Positions 1 through 10,399 of a stretch of 64,000 nt of DNA are shown here, piece by piece. Position numbers and translations under genes: made by a program. Every line of letters begins with the position of its first letter. The stretch's first letter is position 1. This DNA is from Entoloma clypeatum (lineage: Eukaryota; Basidiomycota; Agaricomycetes; Agaricales; Entolomataceae): contig OY751487.1 of assembly GCA_963565915.1 (NCBI GenBank), positions 62,001-126,000 of the forward strand, in the 5' to 3' direction. The notes beneath the pieces are model-generated. The model did not search any database. It was not told where the DNA came from and was given only the letters and a program-made list of their open reading frames with translations.

Positions 1-670
1 CGGACAAGGTGTTCAAGTATTGGACAACAGGATCCGAGACGACTACGGACCCTTTTGGTAAGCCTTGACTTGCATCGCATAGAACCGTATACGAGGCGGC
101 TGACAGGTCTTTCACGTCCAGTAGATCGTCTAAGTCATTCGTTCAGGCATAGGTCTCCCAATACTTCAACGCTTCATCACTCATTGATTCAATCTGAGCG
201 ACCATTTTCGGTTTGATGGGTACTCGTTTACTGGTCAGTAGTTTTCGTAAGGTCTCTCTCGTGCCTTTTACTGACTTCAACAGGGTTCCTAGTTTGACCG
301 TTACATCCGCTTTCAAGATGTGATCCAGCAGGTCATCAAGTTCCAGGTCCTCTACCGGTGCACGAGTTTTATAGACTGGTACGTGCTTCCCCGGTTCCAT
401 TCGTGTTCCGCGGATATCTTTGCCAGGTATATTGGAAGGTACCGTTTCAAGCTCCGGTACATTCCTGAATGGCAAGTCATGTTCTGAATCATCGGGTTCC
501 TTTGATTCCTCAACGGTTCTGTCCAGTTTCTTCTTGGGTATCGAGTTCCGGGTATCTTTATTTGTTTCTTCTAAGTTCTCTGTATATCCACGATCATCTC
601 CGCTCTCATGCAACTCCGTCGGCTCTTTTCGCTTTTGAGCACGAGTCGCAATCATTGAGCTCTGGGGAAA
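1..670 (-). pseudogene. Ty3/gypsy-type pol, N-terminal part, runs off the window
   Basis: Read on the minus strand, this frame opens in the overlap with gag and runs MIATRAQKRKEP..., a typical start of the second ORF in basidiomycete gypsy-type elements with DUF4100-like polyproteins. It reaches WETYA and then an in-frame TGA (143-145). The same frame stays open beyond it (TNDLDDLLDVK..., then ...VVVSDPVVQYLNTLS) to the window edge, so the TGA looks like a point mutation, for example from CGA. No protease, RT or integrase motif falls inside the window; they would lie to the left. It is expressed from the gag transcript by a -1 shift or by reinitiation at the ATGA overlap. Family assignment is inferred from motif resemblance and is moderately sure. 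Confidence 0.7.
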
Positions 671-2622
671 CCCTTCTCGACGCCTTCTTGGTTCGTAGTC
701 GAGAGGCTCATCATCTTCGCCAACATGCTCATAAATTCCATAGATTTCGGATCCATCGATGTTTGTGCAGGTGCGACAGTTGATACGTTCTGGGATGCTT
801 GCGGGGCAACTGGCGCCGACATGTTCGATTGCCTGGGAGCCGTTATTGCTTTCCACATATCTCGCTCCTCAGTAGCGCGTCGATTCTTTTCCTGCAGGTC
901 CGCGATAAGTTCATCTCTTTTATCGCGGGTGTTTCGATTGGTCTGAAGTGTAACTAGGCCATTCGGAATCAAGTCAATGATTCCGTCCTCCGGAAGATCC
1001 TCAACGAAGAACTGTTTACGGTTCCTCCACTGATGGTCTACCCGGTCTTTGGGTGACAGGTTAGAGGGTTCCTTCGGCACAGTCTTGAAATCAACTTTTG
1101 TTCCATTGTCCAGAGTGTGGACTTTGCCTTCAGCAACGTCAGCGGCGAGGAATTCACAATGGGCGATATAATGTCCAGGACCCCAACAGTAATGGCATTG
1201 GTCTCGTCGTCCAGACGATCGGTTCGACGATCCTTGGTACGACTGATTACCAGGTCTCTCAGGGCGGTCACCGTCCTTATGCCACGTATTCAACAAGGTA
1301 TGGACAGTTTCGATCGACTTGGTGGTTTCCCCATGTCGCTGAGTGCTTTCCTTAGACATGTTGACAAGAACGTCGGTGTTCTTTGCCATCGACTCGTTCA
1401 AGTCCTCAAGAAGTTGTACCATGCGGTCGTTCGGACTCAGCAGGGTAGGTCCTTCAATGGGCCTTTGTAAAATCATATGCTGAGTTCTAGTAGGGGGCCT
1501 AGCCGTCGTTCCTGTAGTACTGACTGAGGTTCCGGAGGTACTACTGGCCGTGATCGTATTGTAACTTTCGGCTGATCGTACCAAGCCCTCCAAAACCTTA
1601 AGCAGAGTCTCGAATTCGATCGGGTCTGTATGATGACGTGGCGTCTTCTCTCGTTCTTTTCCAGACGACGAACTGACTCCTTTCAAAGACAGTTGGGAGA
1701 CCTGCCAAACCACAGTCCTCTTCAGTTCGGGGTCGAGACAGCTCAAAAACTTTGTAACTATTTCTCGGTTCGAAATGCAGCCACCGCTTACGAGCTTTCG
1801 TCCTTCATATTTGAAGCCTCTGATAAATTCTAACATAGCTGATAGGTTCTCAGTCGTTAGCGGTTTCGACTTAGCACACAGCTTGTCTAGACGCGCGACC
1901 GAGCCCTCAATACTATCGGTTGCTTCGGGGTAGTGGCTAACGAGTTCCTCTTTGAACTCGTCGTAGGAGTTACCAATCGGGTAAGCCTCCAAGACCGTCC
2001 ATTCATCTGAGCTTCGTTGATCAGCGTAATACCTCAACCAGTCTTTGTGGTCTTGGTCGCCATTGACTCCAGCTTGTTCCATTTCTTTCTCAACATCCTC
2101 AATGTAACGGAGCAACTCCTCGGGCCGAGCCTTGTCATAGGACGGCGCTTTGTTGTCGCGTCTGTTAGGCATTCCTCTCTTGCGTGATTCCGATGACATT
2201 GTATCTGAATCAGGTTTCTTTTCTAGGTCTAGTTTCGGGGTTTCAGATGCCGGCGTAAAATGTGTGGGCTTCAAGGTATATTTCTGTTTTGAACTTTCAC
2301 CACGTTTCTTGGGTGCCAGTTCGGGTGCAAAGGGGTTATTCGGGCTGTCAACGGGACCACTTTTGGTCATTCGTTGAGCTGCACGTTTCAGATTAAGTCC
2401 ACGGGATGGACGTGAAGGGTTTCTGGGTATTCGGTGTCGAACAAGGTCTTTGTTCAGCAAATTGGTTGGATATTCCGCGGATTCTTCAAAGGTGCGTTTC
2501 CTTCCTAGGAATCTGGGGGATTCTTCGGGGTTATAAGGTTCCCCGTCCTTTGCTTTCAGGCGAGAAGTTACGGTCGAGTTATCAACCGAAGACACTTTGC
2601 GTCTCAAACGCCGAAGCGCGAT
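652..2622 (-). CDS. Gag-like protein of a Ty3/gypsy-type retrotransposon
   Basis: The frame is open from 2622 to a TGA at 652-654. It has no ATG before 2370, so the natural start is either lost, supplied by splicing or non-AUG. The N-terminal third is charged and disordered. The middle holds an alpha-helical capsid-like segment (around LLRYIEDVEKEMEQ through MLEFIRGFKYEG), then a Ser/Thr-rich linker. A single CCHC zinc knuckle, CHYCWGPGHYIAHC, lies at about 1165-1206 and is followed by a conserved-looking tail (FFVEDLPEDGIIDLIPNG). The last codons overlap the pol frame. The protein would package element RNA into virus-like particles. Sequence and knuckle are clear; the exact clade is inferred. 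Confidence 0.8.
   Translation of the reverse strand: MALRRLRRKVSSVDNSTVTSRLKAKDGEPYNPEESPRFLGRKRTFEESAEYPTNLLNKDLVRHRIPRNPSRPSRGLNLKRAAQRMTKSGPVDSPNNPFAPELAPKKRGESSKQKYTLKPTHFTPASETPKLDLEKKPDSDTMSSESRKRGMPNRRDNKAPSYDKARPEELLRYIEDVEKEMEQAGVNGDQDHKDWLRYYADQRSSDEWTVLEAYPIGNSYDEFKEELVSHYPEATDSIEGSVARLDKLCAKSKPLTTENLSAMLEFIRGFKYEGRKLVSGGCISNREIVTKFLSCLDPELKRTVVWQVSQLSLKGVSSSSGKEREKTPRHHTDPIEFETLLKVLEGLVRSAESYNTITASSTSGTSVSTTGTTARPPTRTQHMILQRPIEGPTLLSPNDRMVQLLEDLNESMAKNTDVLVNMSKESTQRHGETTKSIETVHTLLNTWHKDGDRPERPGNQSYQGSSNRSSGRRDQCHYCWGPGHYIAHCEFLAADVAEGKVHTLDNGTKVDFKTVPKEPSNLSPKDRVDHQWRNRKQFFVEDLPEDGIIDLIPNGLVTLQTNRNTRDKRDELIADLQEKNRRATEERDMWKAITAPRQSNMSAPVAPQASQNVSTVAPAQTSMDPKSMEFMSMLAKMMSLSTTNQEGVEKGFPRAQ
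667..673 (-). promoter_or_regulatory. Candidate -1 ribosomal frameshift heptamer GGGTTTC
   Basis: On the minus strand the gag codons read AAG GGT TTC, giving G GGT TTC, which fits X XXY YYZ exactly. A -1 slip here joins gag ...VEKG(F) to pol ...PQSSMIATRAQ. The gag stop is 13 nt further on, where TGA overlaps the pol ATG as ATGA (652-655), so termination-reinitiation is an alternative way to make pol. Confidence 0.6.
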
Positions 2623-2876
2623 TTATGGGTCAGGGTGGGGTATGACTTCCACGAAGGAAATCGGCAGGCAAACGGGTCCGAACTACTGAAACCACCCCTC
2701 GCGGTGGGCTCCAGATGAGAAGATGGTTCTGAATGGATGGAGAAATGTGTCAAACACTGAGTGAGTGCCCGAAAAACACCTCTAACCAATCACCAACACA
2801 ACCCTTCAATAAGTTCTAGGTGGGCGGGACGAAATCCCTTTGTTTCGGTGAGGTTCGGGGGGGGTTTGTCTGGGGT

Positions 2877-3578
2877 GTGAAATTCAACTCGCAAACACGC
2901 GTTGAAATCCGGGTATGTGATTCAATAAAGAGCTTTTTAAGGAATCGGTTTTGATCTCAAGGTCCACAGAGTCCCTTTCGATCCAACAGGCAACAATCAA
3001 GGTTTCAACAAGGCAACAGGTGAGCACTCAGGCTCCAACAATCAACTGGTTCAATATGAGACTTTAGACAACCACAGCGCACTCAAACACACAGAGGAGA
3101 GAGCTACGTTATGATCTGGGGGAAGACCCAGCCTAATTCTACAGTACATGACAATATCGAGAGGTTTTTATACATGAGACGGCAATTTAGAATAAATAAA
3201 GTTTATCATAAGTAAAAGGTAAAATCAAATCGGTCCGTGGTATATTGTCCATTGCGAGCATGTGAAAGGGTCACCAGGGACCATATCTGATGTTTTTCCA
3301 TGCGTCGAGAGGGTTACGGACCCTAAAGGAGTGGAGCGACAAGGGCGCGTTGTTTCGCGAGCATTCCAGAGCATCGCATCAATATTGATGGAGTCGATCA
3401 AGGGTCCGGTTTCCATGAATCAAGGGTTTGGGCCCTTGGGTACCAACTCGGTGCCTCGGCAGCCATCAACGATCCCGTTTCCAAGGGTCGTTCTATTTTG
3501 GGTAAGTTACGCATTTGGCATTACGGCATCAGTGATCGCGCATCGCATTTCGTGATGCTGGGCATTATTGCTTGATTA
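2877..3578 (-). repeat. Probable 5' LTR and leader of the left gypsy-type element (limits tentative)
   Basis: This lies upstream of gag on the minus strand. The outer end begins near AATGCCCAGCATCACGAAAT (minus sense, about 3575), followed by palindromic GCAT-rich DNA. A TATA box TATAAAAA (3165-3172, minus) sits mid-way, as in an LTR promoter. The inner end is placed near TTTCACA at about 2877. No second LTR is in the window, so neither limit nor target duplication can be verified. Confidence 0.45.
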
Positions 3579-3853
3579 TAAGTCCCCCGGGTCTCTGTAG
3601 TGTCCATAGACCATAGTGTTGTATATTGGATAGGGTGATAGGTCAAAGAAATATTATTACTGCCTCCCTCACTGGTCTTATCCAGTGAGAATAGAAAGTT
3701 TGTGTCAAGCCTATAGTTAAGCCCTCAGAATGTGACTGTTCCTATGATCATGACCAAAGGTGGTTCAGTGGTATTTAGACACTCTTAGGTAGCCAGTAGT
3801 ACCATCAGTTCCAATAGAATAATGTTTAACGGAGCCGATATAATGTTCTTTCA
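3579..3853. other. No recognisable feature
   Basis: About 275 bp between the presumed gypsy LTR end and the Copia fragment. I see no coding similarity, repeat or RNA gene. It may be a decayed upstream portion of the Copia RT, but no RT motif is readable. Confidence 0.3.
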
Positions 3854-4363
3854 TTGACAAAACCGTGGGAATTTCGCAAATTTGGCTGTAGCCGCGCGAC
3901 GGTCGTATCAACGGATTCTGACTGGGCATCCGACGAAATTAAGTGTCGAAGCTGTACCGGCTTTTTCCTGAAGCTTGCAGGTGCTTCTGTAGGCTGGACT
4001 TGTCGTCTACAAAAAACCATTGCTCACTCATCTACTGAAGCAGAGTACATGGCAATGTCCGATTGCGGCTGCCAAGTAAAATGGGTAATCCAACTCTTCC
4101 AGGAGATTGGCTTCCTAATGCAGAATGTCCCGATCTATGCCGACAATCATGGCTCGATCTTTATTGGGAACAACCCTGTACAGGAACACCATACTAAGCA
4201 TATTGATCTTAGATATCATGTCATTCGAGAGTACATCTCTCATGGATTGATCACTGTAGAGTACATTGAAGGCACATCCAATTCCGCGGATATGCTAACT
4301 AAAAATCTTAGTCGGGAACTCTTTGAAAGATGTCGCCAACATCTAGGCTTGACATTTTCATAA
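3854..4363 (+). pseudogene. Copia-type RNase H domain, 3' fragment of pol
   Basis: Only the C-terminal RNase H domain of a Ty1/Copia polyprotein remains. Visible motifs are STDSDWASDE, HSSTEAEYMAMSDC, IYADNHGSIFIGNNP, HTKHIDLRYHVIRE and NSADMLTKNLSRELF, in the normal Copia order. It ends at a natural stop (TAA at 4361) 20 nt before a polypurine tract and an LTR, so the 3' end is authentic while everything upstream (gag, protease, integrase, RT) is missing. The first dozen codons do not look like Copia, so the breakpoint is near 3870. Confidence 0.85.
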
Positions 4364-4380
4364 TCCAATGTATACACATC

Positions 4381-4628
4381 GAGGGGGAGTGTTGAACGAG
4401 TTCCGCTTCCATTAGACGCGCCATGTGCTCAACCCCATGACGTACAAATAGTGTACAAATAAGTAGACTAGTATATAAGACTGTCCTTATTCTCTGTGCA
4501 ATATAACACTCTTACCGAGTAACCCCCACCTGCAAACACCTCTCAAGGTTAGTAGTAGGATCTCTCTCTATCGTAGATACACGATCCGTAGCATGTAGCG
4601 TAGAGTATACTAGGACTGCAAGACAACA
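4381..4628 (+). repeat. Polypurine tract and 3' LTR of the truncated Copia element
   Basis: GAGGGGGAG (4381-4389) is a polypurine tract identical to that of Copia-1 in this window. The LTR follows from TGTTG (4390) to CAACA (4628), 239 bp with TG...CA ends. It contains a TATA-like TATATAAGAC near 4470. There is no 5' LTR, so the target duplication cannot be checked. Confidence 0.75.
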
Positions 4629-5698
4629 CATCCGCTGTGATCACCTCCAGCATTGATATGATCATATGCTGTTCCAACATTCACCACCCCCTCCCCCACC
4701 AGCACCAGCTGCCCGCCAGTCCTGCTCAATGCAGACTCTCCCTCCCACGCACAAGGCACGCTCCTCGCAAACGCCTCATGCCCCCCACGCCTCTGCAGCA
4801 GCCCAGACCTCTGGTCCAGACCCGCTACAAGCGCCCACCCTTTCCTCTGTGCCTTCCCAGGCGCCGCCTCGTGCTTGCGCTTCTGTGGCAGTCCAGGCCT
4901 CAGCCCTAGACCCACAAACGCCCACACCTCTAGCGCCTCCCCCGGCGCCTTCATCTCCCACATGCTCCTACACCTCTGTGGCCTCCACTTCCCCCGCACC
5001 CTCTCATGCCCCCTCTCCCCTCCCTGTTCCTGTCCTGAAAGGGCCTTCAGTGGCTCCTCCATCAGCTCATGAATGGCGACCCCCTCCCTCTGGCAAGAGA
5101 CATCGTCAGTCTCCACCCAGATCGCCCCACCCCCTGCCATCCAAACCGGCACCTATCCCCTGCTCTTCAAGACCCTTGAGTCCTGAGCCCCCTCGTGCAT
5201 CTGCCCCCAAATGCAGCGGCCCACCTCCCCCTCCCCAGAAGGCTTTCTCCCCTTTGCTTCTGCCTTTCCCCCCCAGGATGCGCTCTCCATGCCCTCCCTC
5301 TCCCCCTTTCTTTCCCTACATGGGACCCCCGCCAGGATTGCCGCAACCACGGCCCTCCTTTCTCCCCGCGTTCTTGAAGAACTTCAACCCGAAGGCTGCG
5401 CCTCAACCTGCCCCCTCTGTTCCCCTTCCCTCCCGCTCGTCCAGCCTGTCCAAGGTCACGCTCCCGCTGATCTGATGGGCCGCCGATGGGATCCCAACGA
5501 TTATGTGGCAAATGTTCTCGTCCCCTTCCGTCTGAAGTCTTTTTCTTTCTTTCACGTATAAGGAATGGGCTAGCACCCCCATACGTCTCTCTTTCTGGTT
5601 TTCATTTTGTCCTACTTTTCTATATACAACACACCACCTACAACACGCTGTCTCAATATCCTTTCATGGATGTTTCAGTGTCCATCTCTATCCTTTAC
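4629..5698 (+). other. Pyrimidine-rich, proline-rich low-complexity stretch
   Basis: The plus strand from about 4670 to 5475 is strongly C/T rich and encodes a 269-codon open frame (4666-5475) made almost entirely of Pro, Ser and Ala. Overlapping frames on both strands are also open, as expected from biased composition rather than selection. I see no domain, signal peptide or splice structure. It may be a remnant of a transposon gag or a decayed gene for a Pro-rich protein; function unknown. The rest, to 5698, holds nothing recognisable. Confidence 0.3.
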
Positions 5699-5701
5699 TT
5701 A

Positions 5702-6061
5702 CACAGGATCGCCGGACCAATGTTCCTCTCGTGAACATAGTGAACAAAGGATGATGTAATATAGTATTTTTTATCTTGATAAATGATGTGAACATTGATT
5801 GATGCATTTTATATAAGCACAACCTGAGCCATGAATGTTTTCATGTGACAGGTTGTATAATAAATGTTCCAAGGGAAAACAGGAACACAAGTCGAACATT
5901 TATTATTTAACCTGTCACATGAAAACATTCATGGCTCAGGTTGTGCTTATATAAAATGCATCAATCAATGTTCACATCATTTATCAAGATAAAAAATACT
6001 ATATTACATCATCCTTTGTTCACTATGTTCACGAGAGGAACATTGGTCCGGCGATCCTGTG
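5702..6061. mobile_element. 360-bp palindromic MITE/foldback element, TSD TTA
   Basis: Arms 5702-5869 and 5894-6061 are reverse complements (position i pairs with 11763-i) with only two mismatches, at 5855 and 5857, leaving a 24-nt loop (5870-5893). The ends read CACAGGATCGCC...GGCGATCCTGTG and are flanked by TTA on both sides (5699-5701 and 6062-6064). A 3-bp TTA duplication suggests mobilisation by a PIF/Harbinger-type transposase (inference). It sits about 190 bp upstream of the TatD start. Confidence 0.8.
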
Positions 6062-6190
6062 TTATTGGATATGCACATAGGCCGTCCCCAGAGGGCCTTA
6101 CTCTACCATGCTACTCATACCGCGGTCCCTGCTTAGCAGTAGTGGTTACCCCTTGTACCTAGTACAGACCGGACTGCGATCGGGCGCCGG

Positions 6191-6198
6191 TATATAAA
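6191..6198 (+). promoter_or_regulatory. TATA box of the TatD gene
   Basis: TATATAAA lies 56 bp upstream of the first ATG (6254). It is followed by an (AAAAT)n tract at about 6210-6244. Confidence 0.55.
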
Positions 6199-6209
6199 TT
6201 GAGGTTTTT

Positions 6210-6244
6210 AAAAAAATAAAATAAAATAAAATAAAATAAAAAAA
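6210..6244 (+). repeat. (AAAAT)n microsatellite
   Basis: A run of A with a T every fifth base lies between the TATA box and the start codon of the TatD gene. A poly(dA) tract here could exclude nucleosomes. Confidence 0.8.
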
Positions 6245-6253
6245 CGTCAACCC

Positions 6254-7634
6254 ATGTCATCGTCTGTCCGTGCATACCTCCTGACGGCACCCCAACTATT
6301 CCCTCGGTACTTGAGTCCCACATCATCCAACTCCCGCTTCGTATCTACCACCCCTCACCCCCTATACCCAGTCAAAATGGCCAAGAAGAAGTCCACCACA
6401 CCCCCCGAAGAACATCTCCATCTCCCATCACCTCCAACCACATCGGGCATCGTGGATACACATACCCATTTGGCACCGACTTTCGCCATGTATCGTACAA
6501 GATACAAGGAGGGGCAATATTTGAACGTGTACGATTTCGTCAAGAAATTATATGAGGGCCGGAATATCGAGGCGATTGTCGATGTTTGGTGTGATGCGCC
6601 GGTGCGGAAGCTGTGGAAGGAGTTTGCAGATAACGCGCTCACGGAGGAGGGAAAGAAAAATGTGTGGTCGGGAATGGAGTATTGGTTCACGATGGGTGAG
6701 TTTGAGACCTGTGTTTATCCATCGTGGAGCTCGTGTGCTGAGGGTTTCCTTTCTCTCAGGTGTACACCCGTAAGATATCATCATCCCATCCATATTGTCC
6801 CTTCTCATCTTCTCTTAGGCACGAAGCAAAAATATACAACGACCAAGTAGAAAAAGACATGTACGTATCACGCTCGTAATAGTTTGTCTTATCCTCATCT
6901 GCCTTTACAGTTTAGAGGCTATGGCCCACCCACGCTGCGTCGGCTGGGGAGAAATGGGCCTCGACTACCACTACGACTCCTCACCTCGCGACGTCCAACA
7001 AACCGTTTTCGCTCGACAGCTCAGGCAGGCCGTGAAGCTCAAAAAGCCCCTCACTATACACACGCGAGAGGCTGAAGACGACACGGAGAGGATCTTGAAG
7101 GAGGAGGTGCCGCAGGATCATCGAGTGCCAATCTCCGCTTCTCATATCCCAAAAAGATTCTCATCCTGAACCTCCCATCCTTTTTAGATACACATCCACT
7201 GTTTCACCGACTCCCCCGCCTTTGCCAAACGACTCCTCGACCACTTCCCTAACCTCTGCATCGGCATCACAGGTTCGTCTTTCCTTGCTCCCTCCCATTT
7301 TCCCCTTCGCTTTCCTAATTCAAATCACCATTATTCCTCTCTAGGCGTAGTCACCTACTCTTCCAACACTAACACCTCCACCGTCATCCAGCAAATGGTG
7401 GCCTCCAACCCCTCCGCACCCCTCCGCATCCTTCTCGAAACCGACGCACCCTACATGGTCCCCGGCAATCTCTACGCCTCACTCACCAACCTCAAGGGCA
7501 AACTCCCCATATGTCATTCGGCAATGTTACCCTGGACCGCAGACTTCGTGGCACAAGCGGCGGGGCTCCCATGGACGGCGGATAGGGTCATGCACGAGGC
7601 GAGGGAGAATGCGAAAAAGATTTATGGGGTTTGA
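6254..7634 (+). CDS. TatD-family metal-dependent hydrolase/DNase, six exons
   Basis: Exons 6254-6695, 6760-6769, 6819-6860, 6911-7124, 7188-7272 and 7345-7634 give 360 residues. All introns (49-72 nt) are GT-AG. The second exon is only 10 nt and is required to make MGVHPHEAK. TatD motifs occur in order: VDTHTHL (metal-binding HxH), GVHPHEA, WGEMGLDYH (Glu ligand), TIHTRE (His), HIHCFTD (His) and LETDAPY (Asp). Family members are Mg-dependent 3'-5' exonucleases of a TIM-barrel fold. The first 41 residues are Arg/Ser rich with no acidic residue and resemble a mitochondrial presequence. A second ATG at 6377 (AAAATGGCC) has a far better context than the first, so leaky scanning could yield mitochondrial and cytosolic forms. 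Assignment is firm, dual targeting is inference. Confidence 0.9.
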
Positions 7635-8521
7635 TGGATGGTGTCGCATAATCGGTTAGATCCTTAGCTCGGAACAAGTTGAGTACATCGATGTTGTACT
7701 GGCCACTGTTTCTCGATAAGTACGATAGGCTATTTGTCGACCCGTTCTATGCTCGACAGCAAAAGACACTATAGGAGACGAATGGCAAAGTTCCAGAAAA
7801 ACTTATGACTTCATTCCCATTTGCCCAGCCTCGAGTCCAACCAAGGTGAACTACCGCTGCTGGGTAGCGTTTCTAGCGCGAATAGGTATACACATCCGTT
7901 CTGCTACTGGACTGGGTCTATTATATCAGCTTACCTCGCCTCACCACATCTCGAAAGACAACTTGGTTCGCAGGGCAAGGGAAACAGGAGTACTTGTGAG
8001 GAGCCGCGACACATTTCAGGACCGATTCGAACGGCGAGTGCCACTGCACAAGTGGATCCCAACCGAACACAGTGTGCGGTACGCGATTAATCTTCCCAAG
8101 CTTTCGGTCATGGTGGATGTCTCGCTTTTCTTCACCCATCTGGCGTGTTTCGCGGCTGGGTCGGAACGCTCTCCTGTGTGTATGAGGGCCAAGCTCTAAT
8201 GAATAGTACGTATCAACACGACTCCCTGTTAAGAGGAAGTGTCATTATGTTCAACACCATTGTCAAAAAAAGAGAGTTTAAACTTCGTTCTCATTAATTT
8301 CAAGGGGTCAACTAACTGATAAACACACGTAAAGACTAAAACGTAACTGGTTCAATGGCATACCGCATTCTATCCTTCCTGGACATATCGATCTTTCTCT
8401 CCGAAGCACTGACAATTTCATGCCCCCGTAGCAGCGATCCGAGCTTTGACATCAGCCTCCGTCGTGCAGGTGATTGACTAGACATTCGAACGGGTAAGTC
8501 ATCAACTAAATCAAAGTACCC
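7635..8521. other. Intergenic, nothing recognisable
   Basis: This is the convergent 3' side of the TatD gene and the CBM19-like gene. A 117-codon frame at 7846-8199 begins with GTG, has no ATG and no recognisable domain; I do not call it a gene. Confidence 0.4.
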
Positions 8522-9702
8522 TCAGAAGGAACAGCTCACGGTTCCCGGCTTGTTAACAAGGGGCAACGCCGCACATGTCAGACCGCTTCCACATTGTGTG
8601 GTCACGAACTTTCCGCCGACGCACTGAGCAAACCCGCCGTCCACGCACGCTTGATCACCGTCGGTGCACGACGATGAAGATGTGAGTGTGGCGAATTTGG
8701 CGTTGAGGGCGATAGCGTCCTTGCCGTTCTCTGGTGACACCGGTGAGTGGAGGAACAGGGAGAGGAATAGAGGGGCTTACGGAGGCGGAAGTCGCCAGAA
8801 GCTTTGGCTTTGTCGGATACAGTAGAAGCTGCGCTCGGCTCTGCACTCGGAGCAGCGGTACTAGGAGCAGAAGAAGCACCCTTCTTTGACGCCTCCTTTT
8901 TCGATGGCTTCGTCTTTTCCGGTCCAGACTTTCCTTTCGATGGCTTGGGTGAAGCTGGTGCAGGAGCAGAATCAGACCCGCTACAAGATTGCATTAAAAA
9001 CCAGAGCAATTGGAAAGGTCATGATCAGATCTCTGACCTCGCTCGCGGGGTCTTCACCAAAGTGTTCAGCTGAGCCCCATCAGGTACGGGGCCGTCTGGC
9101 TTCGCGGGACACGACCCAGGTGGGCTGACGGCCTTCACGTCGAGGGGAAGGTTCCCAGTCTGGTCGCCGCTGAACTTCTCGAAGTTCGATCCAGCGAATT
9201 GACAGTGGAACAGGCCCTTAAGCTCGGCGTTCTTGGGGGCGACTTGGCAGTAGGGTACTTGCAAAGAGTTGGGCTGGGGGCGACAACCGTAATCAGATCA
9301 CGAGGAACGTTCGGGAAAGGAGAACTTACAGCGTTCCTGGGTTGTTGAACATAGATCTGTGTGAGCTGGATCATCTCGGCGTTGTTGTTGAGCGTTTTAG
9401 CCAGGTCGATCATCTGGTCCGCTGCATCTTGTTGGTCGCAGTTCTTGCCAGCGGCCAGCAGACTCATAAAGGCCAACTGGGAGATCGGGTTGCACCGTTC
9501 GCCCCCACCTGCAGCTAGCTGATCGTGAAAGGCAAAGCATCAGCACGAGAGAGCCCAAACGGAAAAGATAAAAGAGACGTACGCAGGCTTTCTCCCACTT
9601 TGCTGTTGACTCAGAGATGACTTGAGCGATGCGTTTTTGGAGAGGCGCGGCCGATGCGAAAGAGAGAAGCGACAAGAGGGCGATGGATGCGAAGCGAACC
9701 AT
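8522..9702 (-). CDS. Secreted protein with C-terminal CBM19-like chitin-binding domain
   Basis: Five exons (9702-9583, 9518-9330, 9273-9038, 8980-8781, 8730-8522) with GT-AG introns of 50-64 nt encode 317 residues. The start chosen is the ATG before VRFASIALLSLLSFASAAP, a classical signal peptide followed by LQKR, a possible Kex2 site. The mature N-terminal part has paired cysteines (EKAC...ERCN, KNCDQQ, PYCQ, HCQF, GSCP). Exon 4 encodes a Lys/Ser/Pro/Ala linker. The last exon carries ALNAKFATL then cysteines in SCTDGDQACVDG, FAQCVGGKFV, TQCGSGLTCAAL and VSCSF, the pattern of CBM19 modules, which bind chitin. Likely role: extracellular or cell-wall chitin binding. No catalytic domain is seen. 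A TATAAAA lies at 9872-9878 (minus), 170 bp upstream. Confidence 0.8.
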
Positions 9703-10384
9703 TTTTGAAGAAATCGTGGTAATCTGAGTGGTTTGGAAGAGCAAGAGGAGTCGATCCGCAATTAATGAAGGAAAATTGAAAAGAAAGTTGGGCGTAGAGC
9801 ACTAGGCTCGTAGAGAGAGAAATGACAGAGGAGAAAGAAGGTTGAAGGAGTGGCTCTGGATCCGTTCCCGATTTTATAGTTGGGGGGTCCGCCGAGCTCA
9901 TTGTGCCACAATTAGCTGTCAGGATACCGTTGGTAGGTGCTCGTCGTTATGAGGATTTTTCACTTGATATTCGGCCGTAGAGAGAAGTGGAGGACTTTCG
10001 ATTGTTTTTCCACATCTACGCATCCGATTCCTTGGGCTATCCTTGCCTTGCGACGTTCGAAAAAAGCGTGGTCAGTTTGTGGGGACAAAGCAAGATTGCT
10101 AAGATTTGCTCCACTACTCGAAAGCCCTCGTAACCTGTGCCGCGCTGACGACATCACCATCTGTGTATCGTACTCATAGAACTTCAAACGATGCCTTATC
10201 GTCCCAGTTACGTACAGTACTGTAAGCCAGGATAGTGCGAGGATTCGAATGATCGTGAGGGAGCATGAGAGAACAGCTACAAAGGACACGTGGGACACTG
10301 CTAGGGTTGCCATGGCGAACTTTCAAAAATATCGGGATGGGATGGGATATCATATTAGATCATACTGTAGATTGGAAGTAACAC

Positions 10385-10390
10385 AAAAAA
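10385..10390 (-). terminator. Pol III terminator of tRNA-Arg
   Basis: Six T on the minus strand start 9 nt after the tRNA 3' end. Confidence 0.75.
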
Positions 10391-10399
10391 GACCTCCAG

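Noticed and set aside
2604..2789. 61-codon minus-strand frame as an upstream exon of gag
   Set aside because: Different frame, no convincing splice sites joining it to the gag frame.
4666..5475. 269-codon Pro/Ser/Ala-rich frame as a gene
   Set aside because: C/T-biased DNA with several frames open on both strands; no domain, signal or splice support.
7846..8199. 117-codon frame as a gene
   Set aside because: No ATG start, no recognisable motif, adjacent frame of similar quality.
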